A stretch of 64,000 nt of DNA from Mycobacterium sp. Aquia_216 (GTDB taxonomy: Bacteria > Actinomycetota > Actinomycetes > Mycobacteriales > Mycobacteriaceae), in the NCBI RefSeq assembly GCF_026723865.1, contig NZ_CP113529.1, forward strand, positions 4,898,001 through 4,962,000, read 5' to 3'. Positions 1 through 9,671 of this stretch are shown in pieces (position 1 is the first letter of the stretch; the number at the start of each line of letters is the position of its first letter). Below the pieces are notes generated by a model. It made no database searches. It was given only the letters and a program-made list of their open reading frames with translations, and had not been told where the DNA came from. The translations under genes and the position numbers were made by a program.

Positions 1-1230
1 CTGCCGCTGTTCCGCAGCATGCAAGCGCTGATCGACGGCATCAACCGGGTGATGCGCGACCAGCTGGCCGGGGTGCGGGTGGTCCGGGCGTTCACCCGCG
101 AAAACTTCGAGCGTGACCGGTTCGCTCGGGCCAACGCGGCGTTGTCGAATGCGTCCCTGACCGCTGGTAACTGGCAAGCGTTGATGCTGCCGGTGACCAC
201 GCTGACCATCAACGTGTCCAGCGTCGCGCTGATCTGGTTCGGCGGCCTGCGCATCGATCGCGGCCAGATGCAGGTCGGCTCGCTGACCGCTTTCCTGGCC
301 TATTTCACCCAGATCCTGATGGCCGTGCTGATGGCGACGATGACGCTGGTGGTGCTGCCACGCGCGGCAGTGTGCGCCGAGCGCATCACCGAGGTGCTGT
401 CCACTCGTGCCGCCATCGACAGCCCACAACACCCGAAGCTGCCGAAGGCAGGGATCACCGGCGTTGTGCGCTTGGAGGATGCAGCATTCACCTATCCGGG
501 CGCTGATCGCCCCGTGCTGCAAGATATCTCGTTGACCGCACGACCGGGCACCACCACCGCGGTCGTCGGCAGCACCGGCTCGGGCAAGTCGACGCTGGTG
601 TCGCTGATCTGCCGGCTTTACGACGTGACCGCCGGTGCCGTCCTGGTCGACGACGTCGACGTTCGCGACTACGACACCGAGCGGCTCTGGTCGGCCATCG
701 GCCTGGTCCCGCAACGCGGGTACCTCTTCTCCGGCACCGTCGCGGACAACCTGCGAATAGGCGCGGCCCCCGGCCAGGTGGTAACCGACGACGAGATGTG
801 GGAAGCGTTACGGGTCGCGGCCGCCGACGAATTCGTCCGGGCGCACGCGGACGGGCTGCAGATGCCCGTCGCCCAGGCCGGAATGAATTTCTCAGGCGGC
901 CAACGGCAACGGCTGGCGATCGCCAGGGCGGTCATTCGCCGCCCGGCGATCTATTTGTTCGACGACGCATTCTCGGCACTCGATGCGCACACCGACGCAC
1001 GTGTTCGTGCCGCACTGCACGAGACCTCCGGCGGCGCCACCATCATCGTTGTCACACAGCGCATTTCGACGGCTTCTCAGGCTGACCAGATCATCGTCGT
1101 AGACAACGGGAAATTGGTCGGCTCGGGCACCCATGAATCACTGCTGGCCGATTGCACCACGTACGCGGAATTCGCCGACTCGCAGTCGGTCGGCGCCCTG
1201 CGAACAGGTCAAGTCCGGGGAACGCAGTGA
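1..1230 (+). CDS. ABC exporter half, degenerate ATPase site (Rv1273c-like), 5' partial
   Basis: This is the C-terminal part of a membrane-fused ABC half-transporter; the reading frame is open back to base 1, so the start lies outside the window. The last transmembrane helices precede a nucleotide-binding domain with Walker [10 protein letters not shown]-loop LVPQR, signature FSGGQ and Walker [12 protein letters not shown]. Two catalytic positions are changed: the Walker B glutamate is Asp (DD) and the H-loop histidine is Gln (VTQRIS). That pairing is known from the degenerate half of heterodimeric type IV exporters such as TM287/288. The partner overlaps by four bases (GTGA), so the two are translationally coupled. 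Substrate is unknown. Position matches Rv1273c. Confidence 0.93.
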   Translation: MPLFRSMQALIDGINRVMRDQLAGVRVVRAFTRENFERDRFARANAALSNASLTAGNWQALMLPVTTLTINVSSVALIWFGGLRIDRGQMQVGSLTAFLAYFTQILMAVLMATMTLVVLPRAAVCAERITEVLSTRAAIDSPQHPKLPKAGITGVVRLEDAAFTYPGADRPVLQDISLTARPGTTTAVVGSTGSGKSTLVSLICRLYDVTAGAVLVDDVDVRDYDTERLWSAIGLVPQRGYLFSGTVADNLRIGAAPGQVVTDDEMWEALRVAAADEFVRAHADGLQMPVAQAGMNFSGGQRQRLAIARAVIRRPAIYLFDDAFSALDAHTDARVRAALHETSGGATIIVVTQRISTASQADQIIVVDNGKLVGSGTHESLLADCTTYAEFADSQSVGALRTGQVRGTQ

Positions 1231-3131
1231 CCACGGCGACAAACCGGCCCACCCGCGCAGCCGCTCCGAGCGCGCGATCGCGAGACTTTTGGGGCACCGC
1301 GGCCCGGCTGGTGAAACGGCTTGCGCCGCAGCGAACGCTGAGCTTCGCGGTGATCGCCCTGGGCCTCACCGGCACGGTGATCGGCGTTGTCGTTCCGCGA
1401 ATCCTGGGTCACGCCACCGATTTGCTCTTCAACGGTGTGATCGGACGAGAGCTCCCAGCGGGAATCACCAAGGCCCAGGCCGTCGCGCAGGCGCGGGCGC
1501 GCGGTGATGGCGCCTTTTCCGACCTGCTGTCCGGAATGGATGTGACGCCCGGCCAAGGTGTGGACTTCGGCGCGGTGGCGAAAACACTCGCTATCGCGCT
1601 TGCCTTGTATGTCGTTGCGGCACTGTTTATTTGGACACAAGCACGGCTGCTCAATCTCACCCTGCAGCGCACCATGGTCGCGCTGCGCTCGGAAGTCGAG
1701 GACAAGGTCCATCGACTGCCGTTGTCCTACTTCGACGGACGGCTGCGCGGCGAGCTGCTGAGCCGGGTGACCAACGACATCGACAACGTCCAATCGTCGC
1801 TGTCGATGACGATCAGCCAGCTGCTGACTTCGGTTCTCACCGTCGTGACGGTGCTGGCCATGATGGTCTCGATCTCGCCGATGCTGACGCTGATCACCGT
1901 GCTGACCGTGCCGCTGTCCCTGCTGGCGACCCGAGCGATCGCGCGCCGTTCGCGACGTCTGTTCGTGGCGCAGTGGACCAGCATCGGACGCCTCAACGCC
2001 CACATCGAAGAGACGTACAGCGGGTTCACGGTGGTCAAGACATTCGGCCACCGGGACGCGGCACGTGAACAATTCCGCAGCCTCAACGACGACGTCTACC
2101 GCGCCAGCTTCGGCTCCCAGTTCTTCTCTGGCCTGGTGGCACCGGCCACGACGTTCATCGGCAATCTCGGCTACGTCGCCGTCGCGGTGCTCGGCGGCCT
2201 GCAGGTGGCCACCGGGCACATCACGCTGGGCAACATCCAGGCGTTCATCCAGTACGTCCGGCAGTTCAACAACCCGCTGGGCCAGGTGGCCGGGATGTAC
2301 AACACCCTGCAATCCGGGGTGGCCAGCGCGGAGCGGGTGTTCGACCTGCTCGACGAGCCCGAGGAAGCGCCGGATCCCGCCCCGACACTTTCCGACGGCC
2401 AACCGCCGCAACCGCGCGGACGCGTCGAGTTTCAGCACGTGAGCTTTGCCTACCACCCGGGCACGCCGGTGATCGAAGACCTGTCGATGATCGCCGAGCC
2501 GGGCAGCACCGTCGCGATCGTCGGACCGACCGGAGCGGGCAAGACCACCCTGGTGAACCTGCTGATGCGGTTCTACGACGTCGATTCCGGCCGAATCCTG
2601 GTCGATGGCGTCGACATCACCACGGTCAGCCGACAAACCCTGCGATCGAGAATCGGCATGGTGCTGCAAGACACCTGGCTCTTCGATGGGACCATCGCGG
2701 ACAACATTGCCTACGGAAGACCCGAGGCCAGCGCAGCCGAGGTGGCCGAGGCCGCCGAGGCGGCCTACGTCGATCGGTTTGTCCACACCCTGCCGGCCGG
2801 CTACCAGACCCGGGTCACCGGCGACGGCGCCAACATCAGCGCCGGCGAGAAGCAGCTGATCACGATCGCGCGTGCGTTTCTTGCCCGTCCGCAGCTGTTG
2901 ATCCTCGACGAGGCAACCAGCTCGGTCGACACTCGCACGGAGACCCTCATTCAGCGCGCCATGCATGAACTGCGCCGGGACCGCACGAGTTTCGTTATCG
3001 CGCACCGGCTTTCGACGATCCGCGATGCCGACCGCATCGTGGTGGTCGAGTCCGGCCGCGTCGTCGAACAGGGCAACCACGCTGAACTCATGGGCCGCCG
3101 GGGTGCCTACTACGCGATGACCCGGGCCTGA
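1227..3131 (+). CDS. ABC exporter half, canonical ATPase residues (Rv1272c-like)
   Basis: A 634-residue half-transporter with six predicted transmembrane helices and a C-terminal ATPase domain: Walker A GPTGAGKT, Walker [13 protein letters not shown] with the catalytic Glu, H-loop IAHRLST. Its signature is SAGEK rather than LSGGQ, as expected in the subunit whose signature completes the degenerate site of its partner. The GTG at 1227 was chosen because it overlaps the upstream stop as GTGA and sits behind GGGGAAC. An upstream in-frame start at 1152 would overlap the first gene by 79 bases and adds Arg-rich sequence unlike the family. With the upstream gene it forms one heterodimeric exporter. 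Confidence 0.95.
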   Translation: MTTATNRPTRAAAPSARSRDFWGTAARLVKRLAPQRTLSFAVIALGLTGTVIGVVVPRILGHATDLLFNGVIGRELPAGITKAQAVAQARARGDGAFSDLLSGMDVTPGQGVDFGAVAKTLAIALALYVVAALFIWTQARLLNLTLQRTMVALRSEVEDKVHRLPLSYFDGRLRGELLSRVTNDIDNVQSSLSMTISQLLTSVLTVVTVLAMMVSISPMLTLITVLTVPLSLLATRAIARRSRRLFVAQWTSIGRLNAHIEETYSGFTVVKTFGHRDAAREQFRSLNDDVYRASFGSQFFSGLVAPATTFIGNLGYVAVAVLGGLQVATGHITLGNIQAFIQYVRQFNNPLGQVAGMYNTLQSGVASAERVFDLLDEPEEAPDPAPTLSDGQPPQPRGRVEFQHVSFAYHPGTPVIEDLSMIAEPGSTVAIVGPTGAGKTTLVNLLMRFYDVDSGRILVDGVDITTVSRQTLRSRIGMVLQDTWLFDGTIADNIAYGRPEASAAEVAEAAEAAYVDRFVHTLPAGYQTRVTGDGANISAGEKQLITIARAFLARPQLLILDEATSSVDTRTETLIQRAMHELRRDRTSFVIAHRLSTIRDADRIVVVESGRVVEQGNHAELMGRRGAYYAMTRA

Positions 3132-3263
3132 ACACCCCGGCCCGACCGCGAACCTGAGGCGTTACTGAAATGACGCCAAGAAGTTATTGAGGATCCATTT
3201 AGGAGCGGCGCTGAGGCTGGTCACATCAGCACCCCAACCGCACACCTGAAAGGGATCACAGCA

Positions 3264-3599
3264 ATGTTCTCTCACCGCATCCGCACAGTTGCCAGCACCA
3301 TGATCGGCGCCGCCGCCATCGGACTGATCGCGGTCGGTACCGCCGGCACCGCAAGTGCCGGCACCGCCGACGACGCGTTCCTCGCCCAGATGGACAACCT
3401 TGGTATCTCGTTCAGCTCGCCTGCGGACGCCATCAAGGACGGCCACAAGGTCTGCCAGGAACTCGCCTCCGGCAAAACCGGCACCGACGTCGCCACCGAG
3501 GTCCTCAAGCAGACGAACCTGACCAGCCACCAGGCCGCCTACTTCGTCGTCGACGCGACGCACGCCTACTGCCCGCAACTCGCTCCTCAGCTCACCTAA
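3264..3599 (+). CDS. Small secreted DUF732 protein (Rv1271c-like)
   Basis: A 111-residue exported protein. The first 32 residues form a Sec signal peptide (basic HRIR, then an Ala/Gly/Ile core ending ASA). The mature part has two cysteines, in VCQEL and YCPQL, which could form one disulfide, and the helical pattern of the mycobacterial DUF732 family (LAQMDNLGISF, VCQELASGKT). Its function is not known. A good ribosome site (AAAGGGA) lies 5' of the ATG. A strong hairpin follows at 3623-3647. First of four consecutive exported-protein genes. Confidence 0.9.
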   Translation: MFSHRIRTVASTMIGAAAIGLIAVGTAGTASAGTADDAFLAQMDNLGISFSSPADAIKDGHKVCQELASGKTGTDVATEVLKQTNLTSHQAAYFVVDATHAYCPQLAPQLT

Positions 3600-3622
3600 T
3601 CGCGCCCGCCCACCCAGAATGG

Positions 3623-3647
3623 GGGGATCTCGGTAACCGGGATCCCC
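3623..3647 (+). terminator. Hairpin after the DUF732 gene
   Basis: GGGGATC pairs with GATCCCC, and an inner CGGT pairs with ACCG. The hairpin begins 24 bases after the stop at 3599. No T-tract follows, so it would be a U-less, mycobacterial-style terminator or an RNA end-protecting hairpin. Confidence 0.5.
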
Positions 3648-3945
3648 TCATTCGCCATGTCTCGGCTGCAGCATCGGGCTCTCCTTCAGAGTTGGCAACG
3701 TTCGCACTCGACGGCACCGCCGCGGCCGCGGCACCCTTGAGGAATTGGAAACCCCTGTCAGTCAAGGTAATTCAGTCCATTACCGCCCGGATGCGACGGC
3801 GCGCCGAAACCCGCGGCCGCGAGATCTCGTTTTTGACCTTCCGAATCCGATGTCGGGATCACAAGGCTCGGAGGCCGGCTGTTGATTTGCTGCGCGGCGA
3901 TTGCTATGCAGGAAGCAGCTGTGGCCAACACTGAAGGAGCTGTCG
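3648..3945. other. Intergenic stretch before lprA
   Basis: No convincing gene is visible. An 80-codon frame at 3692-3934 has no ribosome site and no recognisable protein pattern. The lprA ribosome site AAGGAG is at 3934-3939. The lprA promoter was not located. Confidence 0.4.
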
Positions 3946-4680
3946 ATGAAGGTCTCGCCTCGCACCGTTACCGCCGCCGCTGCCGCCGCACTCGCCCTCG
4001 TACTCGCCGTCGGTGGCTGCTCGAACAGCTCGACCATCGGCAAATCGCCCGGGACCACCGCCCCGACCTCCAGCAGCGAAGCGGCCACCCTGCTCAAGGC
4101 GGCCACCGACGCGATGAGCAAGGTCACCGGATTGCATGTGAGCGTGGCGGTGCAGGGCGAGGTGCCCAACCTCCGGGTGACCAAGCTCGACGGCGACATC
4201 TCCAACACCCCGCAGACGGTTGCCACCGGTACCGCGACACTACTGGTCGGCAAAGACCCCCAAGAGGCGAAGTTCGTCTACGTCGACGGCCATCTCTATT
4301 CCGACCTCGGGCAGCCAGGCACCTACACCGACTTCGGTAACGGCGCCTCGATCTACAACGTGTCGGTGCTCCTCGACCCGAACAAGGGGCTGGCCAACCT
4401 GTTGTCGAAACTGCAGGGCGGATCCGTGGCAGGCACCGAACAGGTCAACGGCGTCGCGACGACCAAGATCACCGGGAATTCCTCCGCCGACGACGTTGCC
4501 ACGCTGGCCGGCTCCAAGCTGACCGCCGAGAGCGTGACCACGGTGCCCACCACGGTCTGGATCGCATCGGACGGCTCCTCGCACCTGGTGCGGCTTGAGG
4601 TCCATCCCACGAATGACACGTCGGTGACGCTGACGATGTCCGACTGGGGCAAGACCGTCACCGCCACCAAGCCCGTCTAG
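3946..4680 (+). CDS. lprA: Lipoprotein LprA (LppX/LprAFG family)
   Basis: A 244-residue lipoprotein. The signal ends in LAVGGC with Cys25 as the lipidation site, followed by a Ser/Thr/Pro-rich linker and an LppX_LprAFG domain (VTGLHVSVAVQG, FVYVDGHLYSDL, LTMSDWGKTV). Family members bind acylated lipids in a hydrophobic cavity and sit on the outer face of the membrane; M. tuberculosis LprA is known as a TLR2 agonist. The ATG at 3946 was chosen over the TTG at 3901 because AAGGAG stands seven bases before it and the extra 15 residues would spoil the signal peptide. Matches Rv1270c in order. Confidence 0.93.
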   Translation: MKVSPRTVTAAAAAALALVLAVGGCSNSSTIGKSPGTTAPTSSSEAATLLKAATDAMSKVTGLHVSVAVQGEVPNLRVTKLDGDISNTPQTVATGTATLLVGKDPQEAKFVYVDGHLYSDLGQPGTYTDFGNGASIYNVSVLLDPNKGLANLLSKLQGGSVAGTEQVNGVATTKITGNSSADDVATLAGSKLTAESVTTVPTTVWIASDGSSHLVRLEVHPTNDTSVTLTMSDWGKTVTATKPV

Positions 4681-4745
4681 CCGTCGGCGTGAATCGCAAC
4701 CCCGTGGAAACCGCCGGACCGCCGGCCTTCGGAAAGGACTCACCA

Positions 4746-5114
4746 ATGAGGATGATTACTCGTCGCCGGCGGTGCACCGTGGCCGTCGCCGGCATGGCCA
4801 CCGCCGCGGCGATCAGCGTCGCGCTGGCTCCAGGGGCCGGCGCCGCCGATCACTACGGGGCGATTGCGTACTCCAGCAACGGTTCCTGGGGCCGCGCCTG
4901 GGACTACCCGACCCGGCCGGCCGCGGAGGCCACTTCAGTCAAAAACTGCGCCTATCCGGACTGCAAGGTGCTCACCAGCTTCACCGATTGCGGCGCCGTC
5001 GCCACCAATGGCAGGGCATTTCAGGGAGGTGTCGGCCCCACCCTGGCCACCGCGATGAAGGACGCGCTGACCAAACTCGGCGGTGGCTCCATCGACACCT
5101 GGGCCTGCAACTAG
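4746..5114 (+). CDS. Secreted DUF4189 protein (Rv1269c-like)
   Basis: A 122-residue exported protein. RRRR is followed by an Ala-rich core and a cleavage site near residue 33, then a DUF4189 domain (YGAIAYSSNGSWGRAWDYP). The mature chain has four cysteines (NCAYPDCK, DCGA, the final ACN), consistent with two disulfides. The ATG at 4746 has GGAAAGG at 4731-4737; the earlier in-frame ATG at 4689 would bury the signal. Function is unknown. Confidence 0.9.
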   Translation: MRMITRRRRCTVAVAGMATAAAISVALAPGAGAADHYGAIAYSSNGSWGRAWDYPTRPAAEATSVKNCAYPDCKVLTSFTDCGAVATNGRAFQGGVGPTLATAMKDALTKLGGGSIDTWACN

Positions 5115-5279
5115 CCCGTACACTCAGTCGCCCTAGGTCGCGGGATCACTACATACGTCTGAGCACGGCCTTCACGGCGCGAGGTCACTCCAAGAATTCG
5201 TGGAGATAACAAATAGGCCACGATCCGAACCTTTTCTCAACCACCGCGCAACACCGCGGAACGAGAAAAGGGGAGAACG

Positions 5280-5969
5280 ATGACCATCGCCAAGATCGCC
5301 AAGACCGCCGCCTTCGCAGTCGTCGCGGGTGTCCTCGCGCTGGGATTGGCCGGTCCGGCCGAGGCAGCGTCGGGCACGATGTACGGCGACCCCGCGGCCG
5401 CCGCCAAGTACTGGCGCTACCAGCAGTACGACGATTGCGTCCTGATGTCGGGCGCCGACGTGATCGGCCAGGTGACCGGTAGGGAGCCGTCGGAGCAAGC
5501 CATCATCAAGAGGGCGCAGTCGACGCCGAGCGTCGTGCACCCCGGCTCGATCTACACCACGCCGACCAACACCAAGAACCCGAATTCGGGTATGGGCACC
5601 AGCTTCGCGGATATCCCGACACTGCTGTCGCTGTACAAGATCGATGCCCTGATCACCAACAAGGCGCACGCCGCCAAGGACGGTATCCGTGGCGGCCTCG
5701 AGGGCATCGAGCAACAACTGGGCGCGGGCCACAAGGTCATCGTCAGCGTCAACGCCGAACTCATCTGGCACCAGCCCGTGGAGAACAAGGACGACAACGG
5801 AAAGCCGCGCGGCGACCACGCCGTGGTGGTGACCGGTGTCGACACCGCCAACAACATGGTGCATCTCAACGACAGCGGCACCCCGCACGGCCGCGACGAG
5901 CAGATCCCCCTGGCGCTCTTCGTTCAAGCATGGGAGGCCAGCAAGGAACTGATGGTCGTCACCACCTAG
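5280..5969 (+). CDS. Secreted C39-peptidase-like protein (Rv1268c-like)
   Basis: A 229-residue protein with a signal peptide cleaved near residue 29 (PAEA). The mature part resembles the papain-like Peptidase_C39_2 fold: Cys53 in YDDCVLMS, His180 in DHAVVVTG and Asn197/Asp198 in HLNDSG are at the spacing of a Cys-His-Asn/Asp triad. The closing FVQAWEAS segment is also typical of the fold. It could be a protease, an amide-bond hydrolase or a dead binding domain. Ribosome site AAAAGGGGAG lies just upstream. It is the last of the exported cluster and precedes embR by 286 bases. Confidence 0.82.
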   Translation: MTIAKIAKTAAFAVVAGVLALGLAGPAEAASGTMYGDPAAAAKYWRYQQYDDCVLMSGADVIGQVTGREPSEQAIIKRAQSTPSVVHPGSIYTTPTNTKNPNSGMGTSFADIPTLLSLYKIDALITNKAHAAKDGIRGGLEGIEQQLGAGHKVIVSVNAELIWHQPVENKDDNGKPRGDHAVVVTGVDTANNMVHLNDSGTPHGRDEQIPLALFVQAWEASKELMVVTT

Positions 5970-6255
5970 GCCGGCCACCGAACGCCGATCCGGCGGGCAG
6001 CCACGCGGAGCGCATGCACCGGGTCGGGCTGGCCGCCGGACGCGTTTTCGATGAATCCCAACCGGATTCGAGCGAGCCGTCGATGATCACGCTGGCAGGG
6101 AACGCATTTCAGGCGCACCCGGTCGCCGGGGCGGCGGCATACCAATCTCGCGGGGTTTTACCGAATTCGGGGGGGTTCGTATCACAATGACAAGTAATGA
6201 CACCGTATGGGCTTATGACGCCGCGCACAGAAGCCGGAAGGGCTGGTAAGCGACG

Positions 6256-7404
6256 ATGGTAGACGAAAGTCTCGAATTCGGCCTGCTCGGGCCGTTGGAG
6301 ATGACTGTTGGCGGCACCGTGGTGCCGTTGGGCACGCCCAAACAGCGGGCCGTGCTCGCCATGCTCTTGATGAACCGCAACAGCCCGGTCGGCGTCGAGA
6401 GGCTGATCACCGCGCTGTGGGAAGACGAGCCCCCGTCGGGCGCCCGCGCCAGCATCCACTCTTATGTGTCCAACCTGCGAAAGCTCCTGAGCGGCGCCGG
6501 CATCGACCCGCGTGGGGTGCTGGCCGCCGCGCCGCCGGGTTACCGGCTCGCCGTCGTCGAAAACAACTGTGATCTCGGACGGTTCATCACCGAGAAGACC
6601 GCGGGCGTGCATGCGGCCGCGGTGAGCCGATTCGAGCAGGCGAGCCAGCACCTGTCGGCGGCCTTGGCGCAGTGGCGGGGACCGGTACTCGAGGACCTGC
6701 GCGACTTTCAGTTCGTCGACACCTTCGCCACCTCGCTCGTGGAGGAGAAGATTCTGGTCCACACCGCGAAGGCCGAGGCCGAAATCGCTTGCGGACGTGG
6801 CGCCTCGGTGATCGTCGACCTCGAAGCCCTGACCGCGGAGCACCCCTACCGCGAGCCGCTGTGGGCCCAGTTGATCACGGCCTACTACCTGACCGACCGC
6901 CAATCCGACGCGCTGGCCGCCTATCGGCGGGTCAAGTCGACACTCGCCGACGAGCTGGGGATCGACCCCGGCCAGACGTTGCGTGACCTCAATGAACGGA
7001 TTCTGCGCCAAGAGCCGCTGGACGCCAAGAAATCCGCCAGGACCACGGCAGTCGGCACCGTCACCCTGCTGGACCAGCGCACCAAAGTCCCGGCCGGGAA
7101 ACCCGCCGCTTACCTGCACGAGGCGTCGGGCCGCAGTTACCCGCTGCGCGCGACCGAGACCCGGATCGGACGTCTCAGCGACAACGACATCATCCTGGCC
7201 AGTGCCAATGTGAGCCGCCATCACGCCGTCATCGTCGACACCGGCACCAGCTACGTCATCAACGACCTGCGTTCGTCCAATGGCGTGCATGTGCAACACC
7301 AACGCATTCGCTCCGCGGCCACCCTGAAGGACGGCGACCACGTCCGCATCTGCGACCATGAATTCACATTCGAGATCCCTCGCGGTTACAACAGCGAGGC
7401 ATAG
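6256..7404 (+). CDS. embR: Transcriptional regulator EmbR (SARP-BTAD-FHA)
   Basis: A 382-residue OmpR-like winged helix (about residues 8-95, PKQRAVLAMLLM, SIHSYVSNLRKLL), then a BTAD domain (about 105-250), then a C-terminal FHA domain (about 283-360) with GRLSDND, SRHH and SSNGVHV. In M. tuberculosis EmbR activates embCAB for arabinan synthesis and its FHA domain binds phosphorylated PknH. The phosphothreonine-contacting residues are present here. A GGAAGGG-type ribosome site lies about 15 bases upstream. A kinase follows 303 bases downstream in the same direction. embCAB is not in the window. Confidence 0.96.
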   Translation: MVDESLEFGLLGPLEMTVGGTVVPLGTPKQRAVLAMLLMNRNSPVGVERLITALWEDEPPSGARASIHSYVSNLRKLLSGAGIDPRGVLAAAPPGYRLAVVENNCDLGRFITEKTAGVHAAAVSRFEQASQHLSAALAQWRGPVLEDLRDFQFVDTFATSLVEEKILVHTAKAEAEIACGRGASVIVDLEALTAEHPYREPLWAQLITAYYLTDRQSDALAAYRRVKSTLADELGIDPGQTLRDLNERILRQEPLDAKKSARTTAVGTVTLLDQRTKVPAGKPAAYLHEASGRSYPLRATETRIGRLSDNDIILASANVSRHHAVIVDTGTSYVINDLRSSNGVHVQHQRIRSAATLKDGDHVRICDHEFTFEIPRGYNSEA

Positions 7405-7610
7405 GGCCATGGAAAAGCGAATACTATTGCAGGGCAAGATATTACGCGACAAAGTCACACGCGTTATGCTCAGCCAGCTTGCGCGACAACACCCATGACC
7501 CTTCACCCCAAGGCTTTTCGGGGGCCACGTCGGCGACGCGACGCGACTCCGCCTCACCAAAGCAACGGAAGAGATCTCGCGATTGTCACGTGTCCCGGTT
7601 CGTGACCGCT
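7405..7610. other. Intergenic stretch between embR and the first kinase
   Basis: There is no gene. The first 70 bases are noticeably richer in A/T than the surroundings. An imperfect inverted repeat, ATTACGCG at 7441-7448 and CGCGTTAT at 7460-7467, could be a terminator stem or an operator. Confidence 0.35.
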
Positions 7611-7707
7611 TACCGTGATGATTGCTAGGCGCGGAGTTTCCGGGCGGGGATCTGCCCGTAATTGTTGATATCGTCGGCGGGTCTGCGGCCGGTTTGGAGG
7701 ATCAGCG
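7611..7707 (+). promoter_or_regulatory. Upstream region of kinase 1, duplicated before pknH
   Basis: TACCGTGATG at 7611, TATCGT at 7669-7674 (possible -10) and ribosome site GGAGG at 7696-7700 have counterparts exactly 4653 bases further on at 12264, 12322 and 12349. The ATG codons at 7708 and 12361 have the same offset. The last 47 bases are nearly identical. The promoter assignment is an inference from this conservation. Confidence 0.5.
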
Positions 7708-9507
7708 ATGAGCGAGGAGCAGAACTCGCGAGTGGGGTCGATGTTCGGGCCTTACCACCTAAAGCGGCTGCTCGGCCGGGGCGGGATGGGCGAGGTTTAC
7801 GAGGCCGAGCACACCGTCAAGGAGTGGACGGTGGCAGTCAAGGTGATGACCGCTGAGTTCAGCAGGGACCCCGTCTTTCGTGAGCGGATGCGGCGCGAGG
7901 CGCGCACCGCGGGCCGTTTGCAGGAACCGCATGTGGTGCCCATTCACGACTACGGCGAAATCGACGGGCAGATGTTCATGGAGATGCACCTCATCGAGGG
8001 CATCGACTTGGACGACACGCTCAAACGGTTCGGCCCGCTGACGGCGCCGCGCGCGGTCGCCATCATCACCCAGATCGCCTCGGCCCTCGACGCCGCCCAC
8101 GCCGCCGGGGTCATGCATCGCGACATCAAGCCACCCAACATCCTGATCACTCGCGACGACTTCGCCTACCTGGTCGACTTCGGCATCGCCAGCGCCACCA
8201 CCGACGAGAAACTCACCCAGCTCGGCACCGCGGTGGGCACCTGGAAATACATGGCGCCCGAACGGTTTTCCAACGGCCAGGTGACTTACCGCGCCGACAT
8301 CTACGCGCTGGCGTGTGTCCTGTACGAATGCCTGACGGGCACCCCGCCGTATCGCGCGAGCACGGCCGGCGAGCTGGTCAGGGCTCACACGAGCGATGCC
8401 ATCCCCTTAGCCAGCGCGGAGCGCTCGGGCATCCCGAAGGCGTTCGACGCGGTGATCGCGCGCGGCATGGCCAAAAAGCCCGAGGACCGCTACGCCAGCG
8501 CCGGCGATCTGGCCCTGGCCGCCCACGAAGCGCTCAGCAATCCCGACCAAGACCACGCCGACAACATCCTGCGCCGCAGCCAGGAAGCCACGCTGGCCGT
8601 CGAAACCCCACACATCCCTCCCCCGACCGCTCCCGCCACGGCACAACCGCAGATCAACACCCCACCACCGTCGTACCGCGAGTACCCGGGGCCCAGCTCG
8701 CGGGCGGTGCCGCCGCCCCCGCCGACCCCTCGGCCCTGGGCACCCGAGAGCGGCCCCGTGCCCACCCCGAGCCAGCCCGTCTCCGGACCGCAGTATTACC
8801 AAGGCACCAGCGGCAACTGGGCCGGCACGCCGCCCCCCGGCGGTCCCACGCCCTGGACCCTGGGGCAGCAACCTCCACCCAAAAAGCGCAGCCCCTGGCC
8901 CATCGTCGTCGGGGCCGTCGCCCTGGTCGTGTTCTTGGTGCTGGCCGCGATCGGTGTCTATTTCGTCACGCAGAAAGACGACGACCCGCAGCCGCACCCC
9001 ACCGCGACCAGCACCCCGACCCCATCGAAGACCACGTCGTCGACGCCGACGACCACGACCCCCGCGGCGGGTGACCTCGAAGGCCAGCTGCTCACCCTGG
9101 TGCCGCCGGGCTACCCCAGCGGCGTGTGCACCTCGGCCACTCCCAAACCGAACACCGTGTGGTCGGATGCGCTGGCAGTAGTCGACTGCGACCAGAACAC
9201 CAACCCGGGTGGCCCGTCCAAGGCGCGTTACGGGCTCTTCGCGAATCCGAGCGTGCTGAAAGACGCGACCGACGCCGACATCAAGCTTCTGCAGCTGGCG
9301 ACCTGCCCCGGCGGAACCAACAATCCGGAACCCTGGCAGCACCCCGACACCCCGAAGGTGGACGTCGGCGTGGTTGCCTGCGGCACCTACAACAACCACC
9401 CGAATATGGTGTGGAGCAACCAGGTCAAGTTGCTGCTGTGTGATGTCTTCGGGGATCCTCCGACGATCGAGGAGCTGCACACGTGGTGGACGAAGTTTGG
9501 TGGCTGA
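7708..9507 (+). CDS. PknH-like membrane Ser/Thr kinase with a different sensor domain
   Basis: A 599-residue receptor kinase. The cytoplasmic domain (about 16-275) has GRGGMGEVYEAEH, Lys45, HRD with Asp139, and DFG with Asp157. The activation loop LTQLGTAVGTWKYMAPER holds the usual Thr pair. A Pro-rich linker follows, then one helix (about 397-421) and an outer domain with five cysteines (GVCTS, VVDCDQN, ATCPGG, VACGTY, LLLCDVF). The kinase half and linker are nearly the same as those of pknH at 12361, but the outer domain is unrelated to the PknH_C type. Next gene is a double-FHA ABC transporter, recalling the PknF-Rv1747 pair. It probably phosphorylates that transporter and/or EmbR (inference). 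Confidence 0.9.
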   Translation: MSEEQNSRVGSMFGPYHLKRLLGRGGMGEVYEAEHTVKEWTVAVKVMTAEFSRDPVFRERMRREARTAGRLQEPHVVPIHDYGEIDGQMFMEMHLIEGIDLDDTLKRFGPLTAPRAVAIITQIASALDAAHAAGVMHRDIKPPNILITRDDFAYLVDFGIASATTDEKLTQLGTAVGTWKYMAPERFSNGQVTYRADIYALACVLYECLTGTPPYRASTAGELVRAHTSDAIPLASAERSGIPKAFDAVIARGMAKKPEDRYASAGDLALAAHEALSNPDQDHADNILRRSQEATLAVETPHIPPPTAPATAQPQINTPPPSYREYPGPSSRAVPPPPPTPRPWAPESGPVPTPSQPVSGPQYYQGTSGNWAGTPPPGGPTPWTLGQQPPPKKRSPWPIVVGAVALVVFLVLAAIGVYFVTQKDDDPQPHPTATSTPTPSKTTSSTPTTTTPAAGDLEGQLLTLVPPGYPSGVCTSATPKPNTVWSDALAVVDCDQNTNPGGPSKARYGLFANPSVLKDATDADIKLLQLATCPGGTNNPEPWQHPDTPKVDVGVVACGTYNNHPNMVWSNQVKLLLCDVFGDPPTIEELHTWWTKFGG

Positions 9508-9609
9508 GCTGCGGTAGCCAAAGATCAACCAGCTCAACAGCATTGGATATCCGGGCACCGAAGATCGCGTCCGGGTGGGCAAAGCCGCAACGACCACACC
9601 CGGATCGGC

Positions 9610-9615
9610 TATACA
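9610..9615 (+). promoter_or_regulatory. Possible -10 (TATACA) for the FHA-ABC gene
   Basis: TATACA lies 56 bases before the GTG at 9672 in a 164-base gap after kinase 1. This suggests that the transporter may have its own promoter. No clear -35 is seen. Confidence 0.3.
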
Positions 9616-9671
9616 AGTGGTGACGTCGTGACAATTCTCGAGGCGGCTAGCTGATACAGCGGAGGCAATGC

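Noticed and set aside
1209..3080. 623-codon open frame on the minus strand
   Set aside because: Shadow of the ABC gene on the plus strand; composition is His/Gln/Arg/Asp-rich with no domain, typical of antisense frames in GC-rich genes.
3692..3934. Possible 80-residue gene in the lprA upstream gap
   Set aside because: No ribosome site, no recognisable sequence pattern, and the composition changes along its length.
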